Part shown: positions 45,643 through 54,696 of the stretch, piece after piece
Numbering within the stretch: position 1 is the first letter of the stretch
Layout: every line of letters begins with the position of its first letter
The notes under the pieces: model-generated
Databases searched by the model: none
What the model was told of the DNA's origin: nothing
The model's input: the letters and a program-made list of their open reading frames with translations, nothing else
Assembly: GCF_013141695.1 (NCBI RefSeq)
Contig: NZ_WHNY01000091.1
Coordinates: 1 to 64,000, forward strand
Direction of reading: 5' to 3'
DNA: 64,000 nucleotides
DNA from: Paenibacillus plantarum
GTDB lineage: Bacteria; Bacillota; Bacilli; Paenibacillales; NBRC-103111
Translations under genes and position numbers: made by a program

Positions 45643-46581
45643 TTATAAGTATGTAGCTAACTTATCGAATGCGATCGACCCTATTAGAACGACAACAGCT
45701 GTAATGCCCATCACGGTGAATACCGTTTTCGCACGGAATACTTTTAACAGCATCAATGTGCTTTTAATATCCAACATGGCGCCAAACACGAGAAAAGCCA
45801 GAAGCGCACCTAAGCTAAAATCAGGACTGAACGTAACGGCCACAAACGAATCTGCCGTTGAACAAATTGAAAGTATATAGGAAAGCCCCATCATAAACAC
45901 ATGCGGAGCCCAGTCCCCGTCACTTAAGGCAAGAAGCCATTTCCTGCTTACAACGGTTTGCAATAAGGCCGTAATGGTAGCACCTAATACTAAAAACTTG
46001 CCTACATCAAACATTTCAATAGCAGCATGCTCAAGCGTTTCATGAAACTTGTTTGTCCATGCAGGTTTCGGCGCTTTGGAAGAAGTGAGTTTATTCCTAA
46101 CTCCTTGACTTCCTCTAGCCTCATGAACATGACTGATATGTACCGGATTGCGAAGCGCAGAATCCCCTAATCTCCAAGCTGCCCAAAGCCCAATGATGGA
46201 CGCTATGACAAATGCCAACAACAAACGGAAGATGGGCATTTCCGGGTGCGACCGAAACGCGACAAAGGTTGAGGTAAACACAACCGGATTAATGATCGGC
46301 CCTGCCAACATAAAGACTAAACCGATATAAGGCGGCATTCCTTTGCGAATTAACCGGTGCACAACAGGAATAATGCCGCATTCACATAGCGGGAAAATGA
46401 TTCCCAACAAACAACCAAAAAGGATTCCAGGAATTGTTTTTTTGGGAATCCATCGCTGTAACGTCTGATCACTGACCAACGTTTGCAATAAAGCAGAAAT
46501 GATGACACCTAGCAAAATAAAAGGAAAGGACTCCAGTAAAATTCCAATTACCATGGCGCGAAAATCGCTTAGAAAACCCAT
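45643..46581 (-). CDS. PF03773-family permease (YcgR-like)
   Basis: Inner-membrane permease with about eight to ten helices in two repeated halves. The hallmark FPLCECGIIPVVHRL (first half) and SICSTADSFVAV (second half) motifs are present; the Cys-Glu-Cys suggests soft-metal or metalloid handling. A His-containing loop (HISHVHEARG) joins the halves. GAGGGGAG precedes the ATG. First gene of the pair; direct repeats just upstream look like an operator. Confidence 0.85.
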   Translation of the reverse strand: MGFLSDFRAMVIGILLESFPFILLGVIISALLQTLVSDQTLQRWIPKKTIPGILFGCLLGIIFPLCECGIIPVVHRLIRKGMPPYIGLVFMLAGPIINPVVFTSTFVAFRSHPEMPIFRLLLAFVIASIIGLWAAWRLGDSALRNPVHISHVHEARGSQGVRNKLTSSKAPKPAWTNKFHETLEHAAIEMFDVGKFLVLGATITALLQTVVSRKWLLALSDGDWAPHVFMMGLSYILSICSTADSFVAVTFSPDFSLGALLAFLVFGAMLDIKSTLMLLKVFRAKTVFTVMGITAVVVLIGSIAFDKLATYL

Positions 46582-46614
46582 CGCGTCTCTCCCCTCAAAA
46601 ACAAATTAATACCA

Positions 46615-46643
46615 ATTGATTACAATTAATAATCATTGATTAC
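46615..46643. promoter_or_regulatory. candidate operator upstream of the permease pair
   Basis: ATTGATTAC occurs twice (46615-46623 and 46635-46643), start to start 20 bp or two helical turns. The same stretch contains an inverted pair TGATTA/TAATCA (46617-46622 and 46630-46635). It resembles AT-rich metalloregulator sites of the Fur/Zur type but matches neither consensus well. Confidence 0.4.
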
Positions 46644-46644
46644 C

Positions 46645-47280
46645 GTGTATTTCCCCTTAAGTTTATATGTTGAATGTTAAGTATGCATCAACGCGTTGTT
46701 AAGTAATTATGAATGATAGAGCCTTCACCTCCGAACAAAATAAACCTGAGGCTCTGCCTCAGGTCCTTAGTAATTACCCAATCTGATGTGTATAGGGAGG
46801 GTTGTCCATGTTTCAAGGTAAACAGGCGAGCCTATTCTTCCCAAACCTAAAGAGTATCGCGAAAAGATGATGGTTGAATTATCTAACGGACATGACAGCC
46901 TCTAATAGCTAAAAATGAGGCCGTTTTGATTTTTAATGGACACCAGAGGCGTTATTGACTGTTTTGTGAGCCAACATGCGTGGCAAGGGACTAAATAACC
47001 GCCGTGGCGTCCGTTAGCATTTGGACTCCCTGCTTTTCTTATTAAATAACGGCCCTCCTGTCCGTAACTCAGAATAAATGAAAGCTAACCTTGCATCACA
47101 ACTGGTTCCCCCCTCATATGCTCTTATCCCAACAGCAACGGTTAACATAGGTGAAGTCTTCCTGCTACCCATTTTTTAGAAAGGGGGGCGGCTTTCACAA
47201 CACCCCTAACGTGATTCTCGTAAACCCCAAACATATAAATTCTTATCTTTTAAGAAAAGGCGCCATGCGCCGCCATTTTG
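46645..47280. other. gene-free interval with hairpin and short dispersed repeats
   Basis: No gene is supported. A 9-bp hairpin (ACCTGAGGC, loop TCT, GCCTCAGGT; 46744-46764) has a T-rich tail on the minus strand. Further right are three copies of a 19-bp repeat (separate entry) and a GGCGC-cat-GCGCC palindrome just before the 52-bp array. Confidence 0.5.
46938..47063. repeat. three copies of a 19-bp AATAAC...GTCC repeat
   Basis: AATAACCGCCGTGGCGTCC (46994-47012) and AATAACGGCCCTCCTGTCC (47045-47063) lie in direct orientation; an inverted copy AATAACGCCTCTGGTGTCC lies at 46956-46938. The conserved ends and variable middle suggest a REP-like intergenic element. Confidence 0.5.
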
Positions 47281-48056
47281 ATATTTGTACGCTAGCGTGC
47301 GATGACCGACCGGGATACGTTCCTTGCGCACAATATTTGTGCGCTAGCGTGCGATGACCGACAAGGATAATTCTCTTACGCACAATATTTGTGCGCTAGC
47401 GTGCGATGACCGACAAGGATACGTTCCTTGCGCATAATATTTGTGCGCTAGCGTGCGATGACCGACAGGGATACTTCTCTTGCGCACAATATTTGTGCGC
47501 TAGCGTGCGATGACCGACAGGGATACTTCTCTTGCGCACAATATTTGTGCGCTAGCGTGCGATGACTGACAGGGATACGTTCCTTGCGCACAATATTTGT
47601 GCGCTAGCGTGCGATGACTGACAGGGATACTTCTCTTGCGCACAATATTTGTGCGCTAGCGTGCGATGACCGACGGGATACTTCTCTTGCGCACAATATT
47701 TGTGCGCTAGCGTGCGACGACCGACGGGATACTTCTCTTGCGCACAATATTTGAGCGCTAACGTGCGATGACCGACCGGGATACTTCTCTTGCGCACAAT
47801 ATTTGTGCGCTAGCGTGCGATGACAGACAGGGATACTTCTCTTGCGCACAATATTTGTGCGCTAACGTGCGATGACCGACAGGGATACGTTCCTTGCGCA
47901 CAATATTTGTGCGCTAGCGTGCGATGACCGACAGGGATACTTCTCTTGCGCACAATATTTGTGCGCTAGCGTGCGATGACCGACAGGGATACTTTCCTTG
48001 CGCACAATATTTGTGCGCTAGCGTGCGATGAGCGACCGGGATACTTTCCTTGCGCA
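47281..48056. repeat. tandem array: 15 copies of a 52-bp unit with an internal palindrome
   Basis: Units start (at ATATTTGT) at 47281, 47333, 47385, 47437, 47489, 47541, 47593, 47645, 47696, 47747, 47799, 47851, 47903, 47955 and 48007. Thirteen of 14 intervals not affected by deletion would be 52 bp; two intervals (47645-47696 and 47696-47747) are 51 bp through loss of one base. Each junction forms the 19-bp palindrome GCGCACAATATTTGTGCGC, followed by GCTAGCGTGCGATGACCGAC. The tail comes in variants TACTTCTCTT, TACGTTCCTT and TACTTTCCTT. The unit is not a multiple of three and open frames through it change register, so it is not coding. Function unknown. Confidence 0.95.
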
Positions 48057-48450
48057 TGTACTCGAGAAGTACGTCCCTTTGGTATACGGCAGCCACGTTG
48101 GCGCTCCGCTCTCGTGCAGGGATGCGGTCAGCCGTGCCGTGGACCCACCACTAGAGTAACTGTAGTTTGTACAGCTAATTTCACGTCTAATTCGCGTTTC
48201 CTTGATTTAGATGGAAATTATCCATCTAATTTCAAGATTTCAAGAGAATACGGAGGAAATCCGATGATTTAACTACATGAATTCCATTTAATGGATATAT
48301 GAGGAATTATTTATGACAATTAACTGTGTATTTTCCATTTAGAAGGGTGGGAAAGCCGAAATCAGATAAAGTGAAGTGAAATTATACCTGAAATAAGGGG
48401 AACGCTTCGCTTACCTTACACCCAAAACATTAAGTTCTTATCCGTGAACA
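48057..48450. other. gene-free interval between the array and the DeoR operon
   Basis: No gene. It contains relatives of the dispersed A/T-rich repeat seen near 15 kb: ATGGAAATTATCCATCTA (48211-48228) and TAACTGTGTATTTTCCATTT (48321-48340). Confidence 0.45.
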
Positions 48451-48484
48451 AATACCCCTCGATAAAACTTTATCGAGAGGTATT
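48451..48484 (-). terminator. hairpin terminator of the phosphonate operon
   Basis: AATACCCCTCGATAAA (48451-48466) pairs with TTTATCGAGAGGTATT (48469-48484) with one mismatch. On the minus strand the following bases are TTTGTT, a weak T run. It lies about 20 bp after the DeoR stop. Confidence 0.65.
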
Positions 48485-48505
48485 GGATACAAGCCCAGGC
48501 AACAA

Positions 48506-49291
48506 TTACGTAGCCGCGACCCATGTCACGTCTTTTTTCAATAAATACTCTTCCCATTCCTTCGGTGCTGGGACGTCGCTGACGATAATATCAACATCTT
48601 TCAAATCCGCTATTTTATAAAATTGGACAAGCCCGAATTTGGAATGGTCTGTGACGATGATCGTGTGCTTGGACCGTTCCATCATTTTTTTGGCTAATTG
48701 ACCACGTTCTTCATCAAAGCCTGTAATGCCTTTGTTCATCATGATGCCATCAATCGAGATGAAGGCTTTATCTGCATAGAAATTCTCTAACATTTTTTCG
48801 GCTAATGATCCTGATACACGGGATTGTACGGAGCTCACTTTACCGCCGATAAAGAAAATATCGCCTGAGAATAACTCTTTATTTTTATAATCAATAAGAA
48901 GATAGAGCGCAGGGACAGAATTGGTCAGTACGGTAATATTTTTCTTATTCAATAAATAATCAATCATAGGAAGCGCCGTTGTGCCATCATCGATGAAAAT
49001 AACATCATTATCCTCAACTAACGTGGCTGCCGCTCTACCGATTTTCCGTTTCTCTTCTGCGTACAGCACTTCGCGCTTTAATTGAGAAGGTTCTTCACGT
49101 GAAAGGTTGATTTTCACCGCACCGCCATATACCCGCTTTAGCTTGTTCTCTTCCTCCAGCTCCTCCAAATATCGACGAATCGACTCCGAAGACACACCAA
49201 GACTCTCGACCAATTCATTTGTCTTTACTTTACCTTCCAGATTCAGTTGGTTGAGGATAAAATCTTTCCGCTCTTCACCTATCAATGACAT
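48506..49291 (-). CDS. DeoR-family transcriptional regulator
   Basis: Repressor-type protein: N-terminal winged HTH (about 1-55; TNELVESLGVSSESIRRYLEEL then the wing KRVYGGAV) and a C-terminal phosphosugar-isomerase-like sensor domain (about 75-255; DDGTTALP, LTNSVPALYLL). Start at ATG 49291 with GGGGGG 9 nt upstream; an in-frame TTG at 49300 directly abuts that box. Last gene after the phosphonate importer, so it probably regulates the locus; DeoR sensors usually bind phosphorylated small molecules. Helically phased TTGTT repeats at the promoters are its likely operators (inference). Confidence 0.9.
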   Translation of the reverse strand: MSLIGEERKDFILNQLNLEGKVKTNELVESLGVSSESIRRYLEELEEENKLKRVYGGAVKINLSREEPSQLKREVLYAEEKRKIGRAAATLVEDNDVIFIDDGTTALPMIDYLLNKKNITVLTNSVPALYLLIDYKNKELFSGDIFFIGGKVSSVQSRVSGSLAEKMLENFYADKAFISIDGIMMNKGITGFDEERGQLAKKMMERSKHTIIVTDHSKFGLVQFYKIADLKDVDIIVSDVPAPKEWEEYLLKKDVTWVAAT

Positions 49292-49342
49292 GTCATGCAA
49301 CCCCCCAATTTAATTTCTGCATTTTAGTGTAATTATATGGTT

Positions 49343-51064
49343 TTACTTGTGAGTTTGCCAAGCTGCCGTTCTTCTCTTCACTTTCTTAAGCAAAATCTCA
49401 TACGCAAAGCGGATAATGATATTCGTCATCACAATTAGCATAGACATCGCAGCTGCTGCCGCAACATCACCCGCATCTTCCATGCTCACTAACGCTACCG
49501 CGGCCAAATTCATATCAGCAGAACGTAGGAACACAACGGCTGAAACGGTCACCATCGAGTTTACGAAGAAGTACATGGCAATTTCCACAATAGCTGGTAA
49601 GCACATCGGTACCGTAACCTTCAGGAACGTTTTGTAAAAGGGGACCCGCATCGATTCGGAAACGAGTTCGAATTCTTTATCCAGCTTCTTGAGCGCTGTC
49701 GTTGCCGTAATGAACGGGACGCCGTAGAAATGAGTGATATTAGCCATCACGATAATCGCAATTGTTCCATATAGCCAATTCAGCGGATTGGCGGGGTCAT
49801 TGAAAAAGAAGATATAAGCTAAACCAATAACCATACCAGGGAGCGCCAAAGGCAGAACAGACAAGAAATAGCCCACTTGACGCAAACCTTTCAAATACCT
49901 TGTTTTCTCAATCAAATAAGCAAAAACGAACGTAACAATGGTACCCACAATCGCTGTAAGAAACGATACCTTCAAGCTATTCCAGAAGGGGTCCAGACCT
50001 GAGCCTGCAACGGTTGAAAAATCATAATGCTTCAGACTGAAGCTGATATTGTAAGGCCACACCTTAATCAGTGAAGCAAATAAAATCGTACACAGCGGGA
50101 TCAGGATGGCAATCGTCATCATCCAACAAAACACACGATACGACCGGTCACGCCATTTCCCCTCCGGAATTTGATAAGGTGTTGATTTGGAAGAGGTCAT
50201 TGAGCGTTGCTTTCGATCCACGAATCGATCAACTGCAAATGCGATAAATGCCGGAATTGTTAGTAGAATACCTACCGTTGCCCCCATTGACAAGTTCTGT
50301 TGACCGATAACCTGCTTGTAAATATCAGTAGCCAGTACGTTAAATTTGCCGCCAATCGCTTGCGGTGCGCCGAAATCGGTAAAGCATGCTGTGAAACAAA
50401 CGAAAATGGCACTGATCAATCCGTATTTAACGGAAGGCAAAGTGACGGTCATAAAGGATTTCAGTTTACTCGCACCAAGCGTCTCCGCTGCCTCATATAA
50501 CCGCTGATCCGTGATCGATAACGCCGTGATAAAAATGAGAAAGGCTTGAGGAAATAAGTAAATCACTTCCGAGATTACGATCCCTATAGGTCCGTAGATC
50601 GGTATTCGCATCTCTGGCAGCAAGCCGAAGAAACCAGTACTTACAAGACCTTGATTTCCGAACAAGTAAGTCAAAGCAATCCCATGCATCATGGTTGGTT
50701 CAAAAAGCGGTAACAACGCTATGTAGTGAAGAAAGCTTTTGCCGCGTATAGCAGTCCGGCTGATCCCATACGCATACAGGAATGCGAGACCGACAGCGAT
50801 GGTTGTAGATAAAACCGATACCCAAATCGTATTCACTAATGATTGTGCCAAAGCTGGCGTAGAGAAATAGGTAATGAAATTCTTGATACCTATGAATTCC
50901 GCTTCTTTATTGAGAAATGCTTTGCTAAACAATAAGAGAAGTGGGATTAGCGTACTTATGGAAAGGGTAATAACGAGCACAACGATCAGTAGGTTTTGTA
51001 ACGTAAACAGCTCGCTCCAGTTGCGACGATGTGTGGGTTTCATGATGACAGCTTGCTTCTGCAT
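49343..51064 (-). CDS. 2-aminoethylphosphonate-type ABC transporter permease, two fused permease domains
   Basis: Inner-membrane channel with about twelve helices in two homologous halves (about 1-285 and 300-573), each with an EAA-type loop (EAAETLGASKLKSFMTVTLP; SESMRVPFYKTFLKVTVP). This fused FbpB-like architecture is known for aminoethylphosphonate and ferric-iron importers. The ATG overlaps the ATPase stop (TAATG), so translation is coupled. Phosphonate specificity is inferred from the flanking phnW/phnX genes. Confidence 0.88.
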   Translation of the reverse strand: MQKQAVIMKPTHRRNWSELFTLQNLLIVVLVITLSISTLIPLLLLFSKAFLNKEAEFIGIKNFITYFSTPALAQSLVNTIWVSVLSTTIAVGLAFLYAYGISRTAIRGKSFLHYIALLPLFEPTMMHGIALTYLFGNQGLVSTGFFGLLPEMRIPIYGPIGIVISEVIYLFPQAFLIFITALSITDQRLYEAAETLGASKLKSFMTVTLPSVKYGLISAIFVCFTACFTDFGAPQAIGGKFNVLATDIYKQVIGQQNLSMGATVGILLTIPAFIAFAVDRFVDRKQRSMTSSKSTPYQIPEGKWRDRSYRVFCWMMTIAILIPLCTILFASLIKVWPYNISFSLKHYDFSTVAGSGLDPFWNSLKVSFLTAIVGTIVTFVFAYLIEKTRYLKGLRQVGYFLSVLPLALPGMVIGLAYIFFFNDPANPLNWLYGTIAIIVMANITHFYGVPFITATTALKKLDKEFELVSESMRVPFYKTFLKVTVPMCLPAIVEIAMYFFVNSMVTVSAVVFLRSADMNLAAVALVSMEDAGDVAAAAAMSMLIVMTNIIIRFAYEILLKKVKRRTAAWQTHK

Positions 51065-52086
51065 TACAGACTCACCACAGCTTCCTTGCCAAAATTAATC
51101 AGTTTCTCCTGAGGAAACTCGATCGTTACCTTAACATGTCTCTTCAGCTTTAACTGCTGTGCGACATGTGCAGATACGTCAACTGTCAACAGCTGTCCCT
51201 CTTCTGCACCACTAAAGTCTACAACTGGTTGTAAGAGTAATCGATAAAAAGCACCTCTAAACTCAATATGCTTCACGATTGCCGGAATACCCTGCATCGA
51301 ACCATAAGCAGCGATACGAATATGCTCCGGCCTTACAGCCATATTCATCTGGTCTTCACCCAGAAAGTTAATCGAACCGATAAAATCAGCGACGAACGGT
51401 GAGCTCGGTTCGTCATATACTTGTTCTGGCGACCCGATTTGCATCACTTCTGCATTCTTCATAACGACGATGCGATCCGCCATCGTGAGGGCTTCTTCCT
51501 GATCGTGGGTCACCATAACCGTCGTAATCCCAAGCTTATCTTGCAGTTCGCATATTTGCTCACGAAGCTTCACACGCACCTTCGCATCCAAAGCAGATAA
51601 GGGCTCATCCAGAAGCAGGAAGTCTGGCGATAGCACAATCGCACGCGCGAGAGCAATCCGCTGTTGCTGCCCCCCTGACAGCTGGGAGGGATAGCGATCG
51701 TGAATGTGAGTCAAATCTACGAGGGACAGCACTTCTCTGACCTTCTCGTCGATTTCTTTCTTCGAGAAACGCCTTCCTTGCAGTCCATAAGCGACATTCT
51801 GATAAGCCGTCAGATTTGGAAACAGCGCATAGGATTGAAACACCATGCCGAAGTTTCTTTTTGCAGGAGGAAGCGTCGTAATATCTTTCCCCCCAACGGT
51901 GATACGGCCGTGTGTAGGTTTCTCGAGACCTGCGATAATACGCAGGAGTGTTGTCTTACCGCAGCCGCTAGGGCCGAGCAGGCAAATGAATTCATTCTTT
52001 TGAATATCAATATTAATCTCCTTCAACGCCGTGAAAGAGCCGAAAGTTTTATGGATACTTTGTATGGATAGGTAAGCTTGTGACAT
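51064..52086 (-). CDS. ABC transporter ATP-binding protein of the phosphonate importer
   Basis: ATPase energising the fused permease. Walker A GPSGCGKTT, Q-loop, signature LSGGQQQR, Walker B FLLLDEP and H-loop VTHDQEEA are intact; a TOBE-type regulatory domain fills residues about 250-340. GAGGAGGG precedes two adjacent ATGs; I use 52086 (5 nt spacing). Separated from the binding-protein gene by a terminator and a group of phased TTGTT repeats, so it may have its own promoter. Confidence 0.92.
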   Translation of the reverse strand: MSQAYLSIQSIHKTFGSFTALKEINIDIQKNEFICLLGPSGCGKTTLLRIIAGLEKPTHGRITVGGKDITTLPPAKRNFGMVFQSYALFPNLTAYQNVAYGLQGRRFSKKEIDEKVREVLSLVDLTHIHDRYPSQLSGGQQQRIALARAIVLSPDFLLLDEPLSALDAKVRVKLREQICELQDKLGITTVMVTHDQEEALTMADRIVVMKNAEVMQIGSPEQVYDEPSSPFVADFIGSINFLGEDQMNMAVRPEHIRIAAYGSMQGIPAIVKHIEFRGAFYRLLLQPVVDFSGAEEGQLLTVDVSAHVAQQLKLKRHVKVTIEFPQEKLINFGKEAVVSL

Positions 52087-52140
52087 CATTGCCCTCCTCA
52101 TTTCTGGTTAGTTTAAGTATACTTTGCTAGTGTCAACGCT

Positions 52141-52175
52141 TTGTTAAAGGATTGTACATATTGTGTAATTTGTTG
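52141..52175. promoter_or_regulatory. phased TTGTT-type repeats upstream of the ATPase gene
   Basis: TTGT occurs at 52141, 52152, 52161 and 52170, spaced 9-11 bp. A looser version of the arrays near 53.5 and 57 kb. Candidate binding region for the DeoR-type regulator. Confidence 0.4.
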
Positions 52176-52248
52176 GTTTATCTTGGTTTTCAACTCATTT
52201 CACACCTTAAAACCAATTAAAGCCTTAACATAAGCCCCTCCATATAAA

Positions 52249-52296
52249 AATAAAACAGCTGGCTGCAAAGCTTGATTCGCAGTCAGCCGTTTTATT
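52249..52296 (-). terminator. terminator between binding-protein and ATPase genes
   Basis: AATAAAACAGCTGGCTGC (52249-52266) pairs with GCAGTCAGCCGTTTTATT (52279-52296) over 18 bp with two wobble pairs. On the minus strand the stem ends in TTTTATT, giving a T-rich tail. It directly follows the binding-protein stop and should lower transcription into the transporter core. Confidence 0.85.
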
Positions 52297-52306
52297 CATT
52301 TAAACA

Positions 52307-53416
52307 CTATTTTTTAGGCTCACTCTTAGCATTAAATCGCTTATCCCATTCAGCCAGAACACTATCACGGTTTTTCGCCGCATCATTCAAATCATTTTTA
52401 ATCAATTGTTTCACTGGATCAACGGAATAACCTTCAGGAATTTTGGTGGAATCGGTTTTGATCGCCAGAATGGCGTAGTTTTTGTTGTATTCTTTCATCA
52501 CGTCATCTGTAATTGCCCAATCAAGGAAATCTTTAGCTACTTGCTTAATCGTTTTCTTTTTCATCAGTGCATTCGCTTCTACATCCCAACCGGAACCTTC
52601 TTTCGGGAATACGACTTCAACAGGGGATCCGGCTTTCTTCTCTTGAATACCACGGTACCCGAATGAGATACCGATTGGATATTCGCCTGTACCTGCCGAT
52701 TTAGCGGGTTTGGAACCTGAGAGTGAGTACATCGCAATATTCTCATTCAGCTTATTTAAGTAATCCCACGCCTGATCTTTGCCTTTCAGTTGCAGCAAAC
52801 CGGATATCGTCAGGAAGCCAGTGCCTGAAGCGGAAGGATTCGGCATCGTGATGAGGCCTTTGTATTCTGGTTTAATTAAATCTTCGTACGATTGTGGAAT
52901 CGCAAGCTTGCGTTTTTCCATTTCCACTTTATTTACGATAAAAGCCGTTTCCCATGCATCAATACCTACCCAGTGCGTTACTGCATTTTTATCTTTGAAG
53001 TCGGGAAGGATCCGGTCCACACCTTTGGGTGAGTAAGGCTCCAACATCGTGTTCTGATCAAGCACTAACAAGCTTGTTGCTGCAAGTCCCCATACGACAT
53101 CTGCTTGTGGACTATCCTTCTCTGCGAGTAGTTTGGCTGTTACAATACCAGTGGAATCACGAACAATATTGATTTTCACATCCGGATATTTAGCTTTAAA
53201 GGTTGTCAGGTAAGTTTTGATTTGATCATCTTCTAGAGCTGTATACACCGTTAAATCCTTGCTTGTTGTGTCAATTGCACTTGCAGCGTTTGCACTAGAC
53301 GCTGGACTTGCCGAAGCACCTGTAGTCGTTGTGCTGCTTGTCGTTTTGCCACCACATGCTGTTAAAAGGAATACAACGCTCATTACAGCTGCTACACTTA
53401 CTAATGATTTTTTCAT
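52307..53416 (-). CDS. 2-aminoethylphosphonate-type substrate-binding lipoprotein
   Basis: Periplasmic-type binding protein of the iron/phosphonate (family 1, AfuA/PhnS-like) class. Lipobox LLTAC gives lipidated Cys21, followed by a Ser/Thr/Ala-rich linker to about residue 50. The length (369 residues) is usual. AAGGGAGAGG lies upstream of the ATG. Sits between phnW and the ATPase gene. Iron versus phosphonate specificity cannot be told from the chain alone; the gene context decides for phosphonate. Confidence 0.88.
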   Translation of the reverse strand: MKKSLVSVAAVMSVVFLLTACGGKTTSSTTTTGASASPASSANAASAIDTTSKDLTVYTALEDDQIKTYLTTFKAKYPDVKINIVRDSTGIVTAKLLAEKDSPQADVVWGLAATSLLVLDQNTMLEPYSPKGVDRILPDFKDKNAVTHWVGIDAWETAFIVNKVEMEKRKLAIPQSYEDLIKPEYKGLITMPNPSASGTGFLTISGLLQLKGKDQAWDYLNKLNENIAMYSLSGSKPAKSAGTGEYPIGISFGYRGIQEKKAGSPVEVVFPKEGSGWDVEANALMKKKTIKQVAKDFLDWAITDDVMKEYNKNYAILAIKTDSTKIPEGYSVDPVKQLIKNDLNDAAKNRDSVLAEWDKRFNAKSEPKK

Positions 53417-53524
53417 CGATTCAAGTTCCTCTCCCTTTGGCTTTCTATTAACCGGATGTGTTCATCCTGATACCTTAACTATAAAGCAGCTTTGTAAAAT
53501 CAGTGTTAAATACACATTAAGATA

Positions 53525-53562
53525 TTGTTTTTAATTTTATTTAGTTGTTTTTATGTTGTTTT
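53525..53562. promoter_or_regulatory. phased TTGTTTT repeats upstream of the binding-protein gene
   Basis: TTGTTTT at 53525, 53545 and 53556, that is, spaced by 20 and 11 bp, with a degenerate TTTTATTT block between the first two. Lies at the 3' end of phnW and about 110 bp upstream of the binding-protein start. Confidence 0.5.
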
Positions 53563-54696
53563 CCAAAATAATTGATTTTCTACACCTTGAAGCAGACGGT
53601 GAATATCTTCTAAATGAACGTCCCCGATATTACCAATTCGGAATGTAGGGGCTGCTGTTATTTTGCCTGGATAGATAACGAAACCCTCTTCCTTCATACG
53701 CGCATAAAACTCATCAAAAGAAAACACAGTAGAATCCGGGAACAAAAATGACGTAATGATTGGCGATTGCCATTCTTTTGGCAGCAATGTTTGGAAGCCA
53801 AGCTTTTGCATACCTTCTACCAACGTTTGCTGATTACGTGTGAATCGTTCGAATCTGGCCATGACGCCGCCTTCTTCTTCTAGCTCTTGCATTGCTTGAT
53901 CAAAAGCTCGCACCGTATGTGTCGGAGATGTATAGCGCCATTTGCCATTGCCATGCTCCATCGTTTCCCATTGGTCATATAGGTCCAGTGAAAGCGAACG
54001 CGCAAGGCCTTTGCAGGTAAAGAGCGCTTCTTTTTTTGCAATAATAAATCCGAACCCTGGCACCCCTTGAATGCATTTGTTTGCGCTGCTGATTAGAAAA
54101 TCGATGTCAAGATCGGCTACATCAACTGGCACGCCACCGAAACTGCTCATTGCATCGACAATGACGGTTTTACCGTATTTTTTGGAAACTTTCGCTACAT
54201 CTTCAATCGGATTGATCATACCTGTGGTCGTTTCGACATGAACGACCGCTACATGCGTAATCGAAGCATCTACTTTTAAAACCTCTTCCAGTTGCTTTAC
54301 ATTGACTGGCTTTGTCTCGCCAGCATCCAGAACAATCGCATAAATCCCTAGTACTTCAGCCATTTGTGCAATGCGTTTGCCATATGCGCCATTCGTAAGG
54401 ACAAGCAATTTGCCAGTTGGCGGGATGACGGATCCAATAACGGATTCCACACAGAACGTACCGCTGCCTTGCATAAGTACTGTGGTGTAAGCCGACGGAT
54501 CGGTAGTCGCCATTTGCACCAGACGGCTGCGAATCGATTGGACAAGTTGGTTATATTCTTGATCCCACGTACACCAGTCACGCAGCATCGCTGCCTTTAC
54601 TTTTTTACTCGTGGATAACGGGCCAGGGGTTAATAGTAGGTATGGATTATCTGGAAGCTGATTCACATTGACATTTAGGTTTTGTTTCATATTCAT
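53551..54696 (-). CDS. phnW: 2-aminoethylphosphonate--pyruvate transaminase
   Basis: PLP enzyme transferring the amino group of 2-aminoethylphosphonate to pyruvate, giving phosphonoacetaldehyde and alanine. Class V aminotransferase fold; LLTPGPLSTS near the N-terminus and the PLP lysine in SSANKCIQGVPGFGF are typical of PhnW. Cytoplasmic, normal length (381 residues). The start codon overlaps the phnX stop (ATGA), with GGAG upstream, so the two are translationally coupled. Confidence 0.94.
   Translation of the reverse strand: MNMKQNLNVNVNQLPDNPYLLLTPGPLSTSKKVKAAMLRDWCTWDQEYNQLVQSIRSRLVQMATTDPSAYTTVLMQGSGTFCVESVIGSVIPPTGKLLVLTNGAYGKRIAQMAEVLGIYAIVLDAGETKPVNVKQLEEVLKVDASITHVAVVHVETTTGMINPIEDVAKVSKKYGKTVIVDAMSSFGGVPVDVADLDIDFLISSANKCIQGVPGFGFIIAKKEALFTCKGLARSLSLDLYDQWETMEHGNGKWRYTSPTHTVRAFDQAMQELEEEGGVMARFERFTRNQQTLVEGMQKLGFQTLLPKEWQSPIITSFLFPDSTVFSFDEFYARMKEEGFVIYPGKITAAPTFRIGNIGDVHLEDIHRLLQGVENQLFWKTT

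Noticed and set aside
46600..46645. Bona fide Fur or Zur box upstream of the permease pair
   Set aside because: Only about nine of fourteen positions fit a Fur-type box and the Zur consensus is not matched; kept as an unnamed candidate operator.
46809..46910. Short ORF beginning MFQGKQASLFF with a continuation in another frame (PKPKEYREKMMVEL)
   Set aside because: It could be a frameshifted gene relic, but I recognise no family and it is only about 30 residues; too weak to call.
47281..48056. CRISPR array
   Set aside because: The whole 52-bp period is conserved, including the part that would be spacer, and there are no cas genes nearby. It is a tandem repeat.
47552..48096. Small repetitive proteins encoded through the 52-bp array
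   Set aside because: The unit is not a multiple of three, frames persist only where 51-bp units occur, and there is no ribosome binding site. Open frames are a by-product of repetition.
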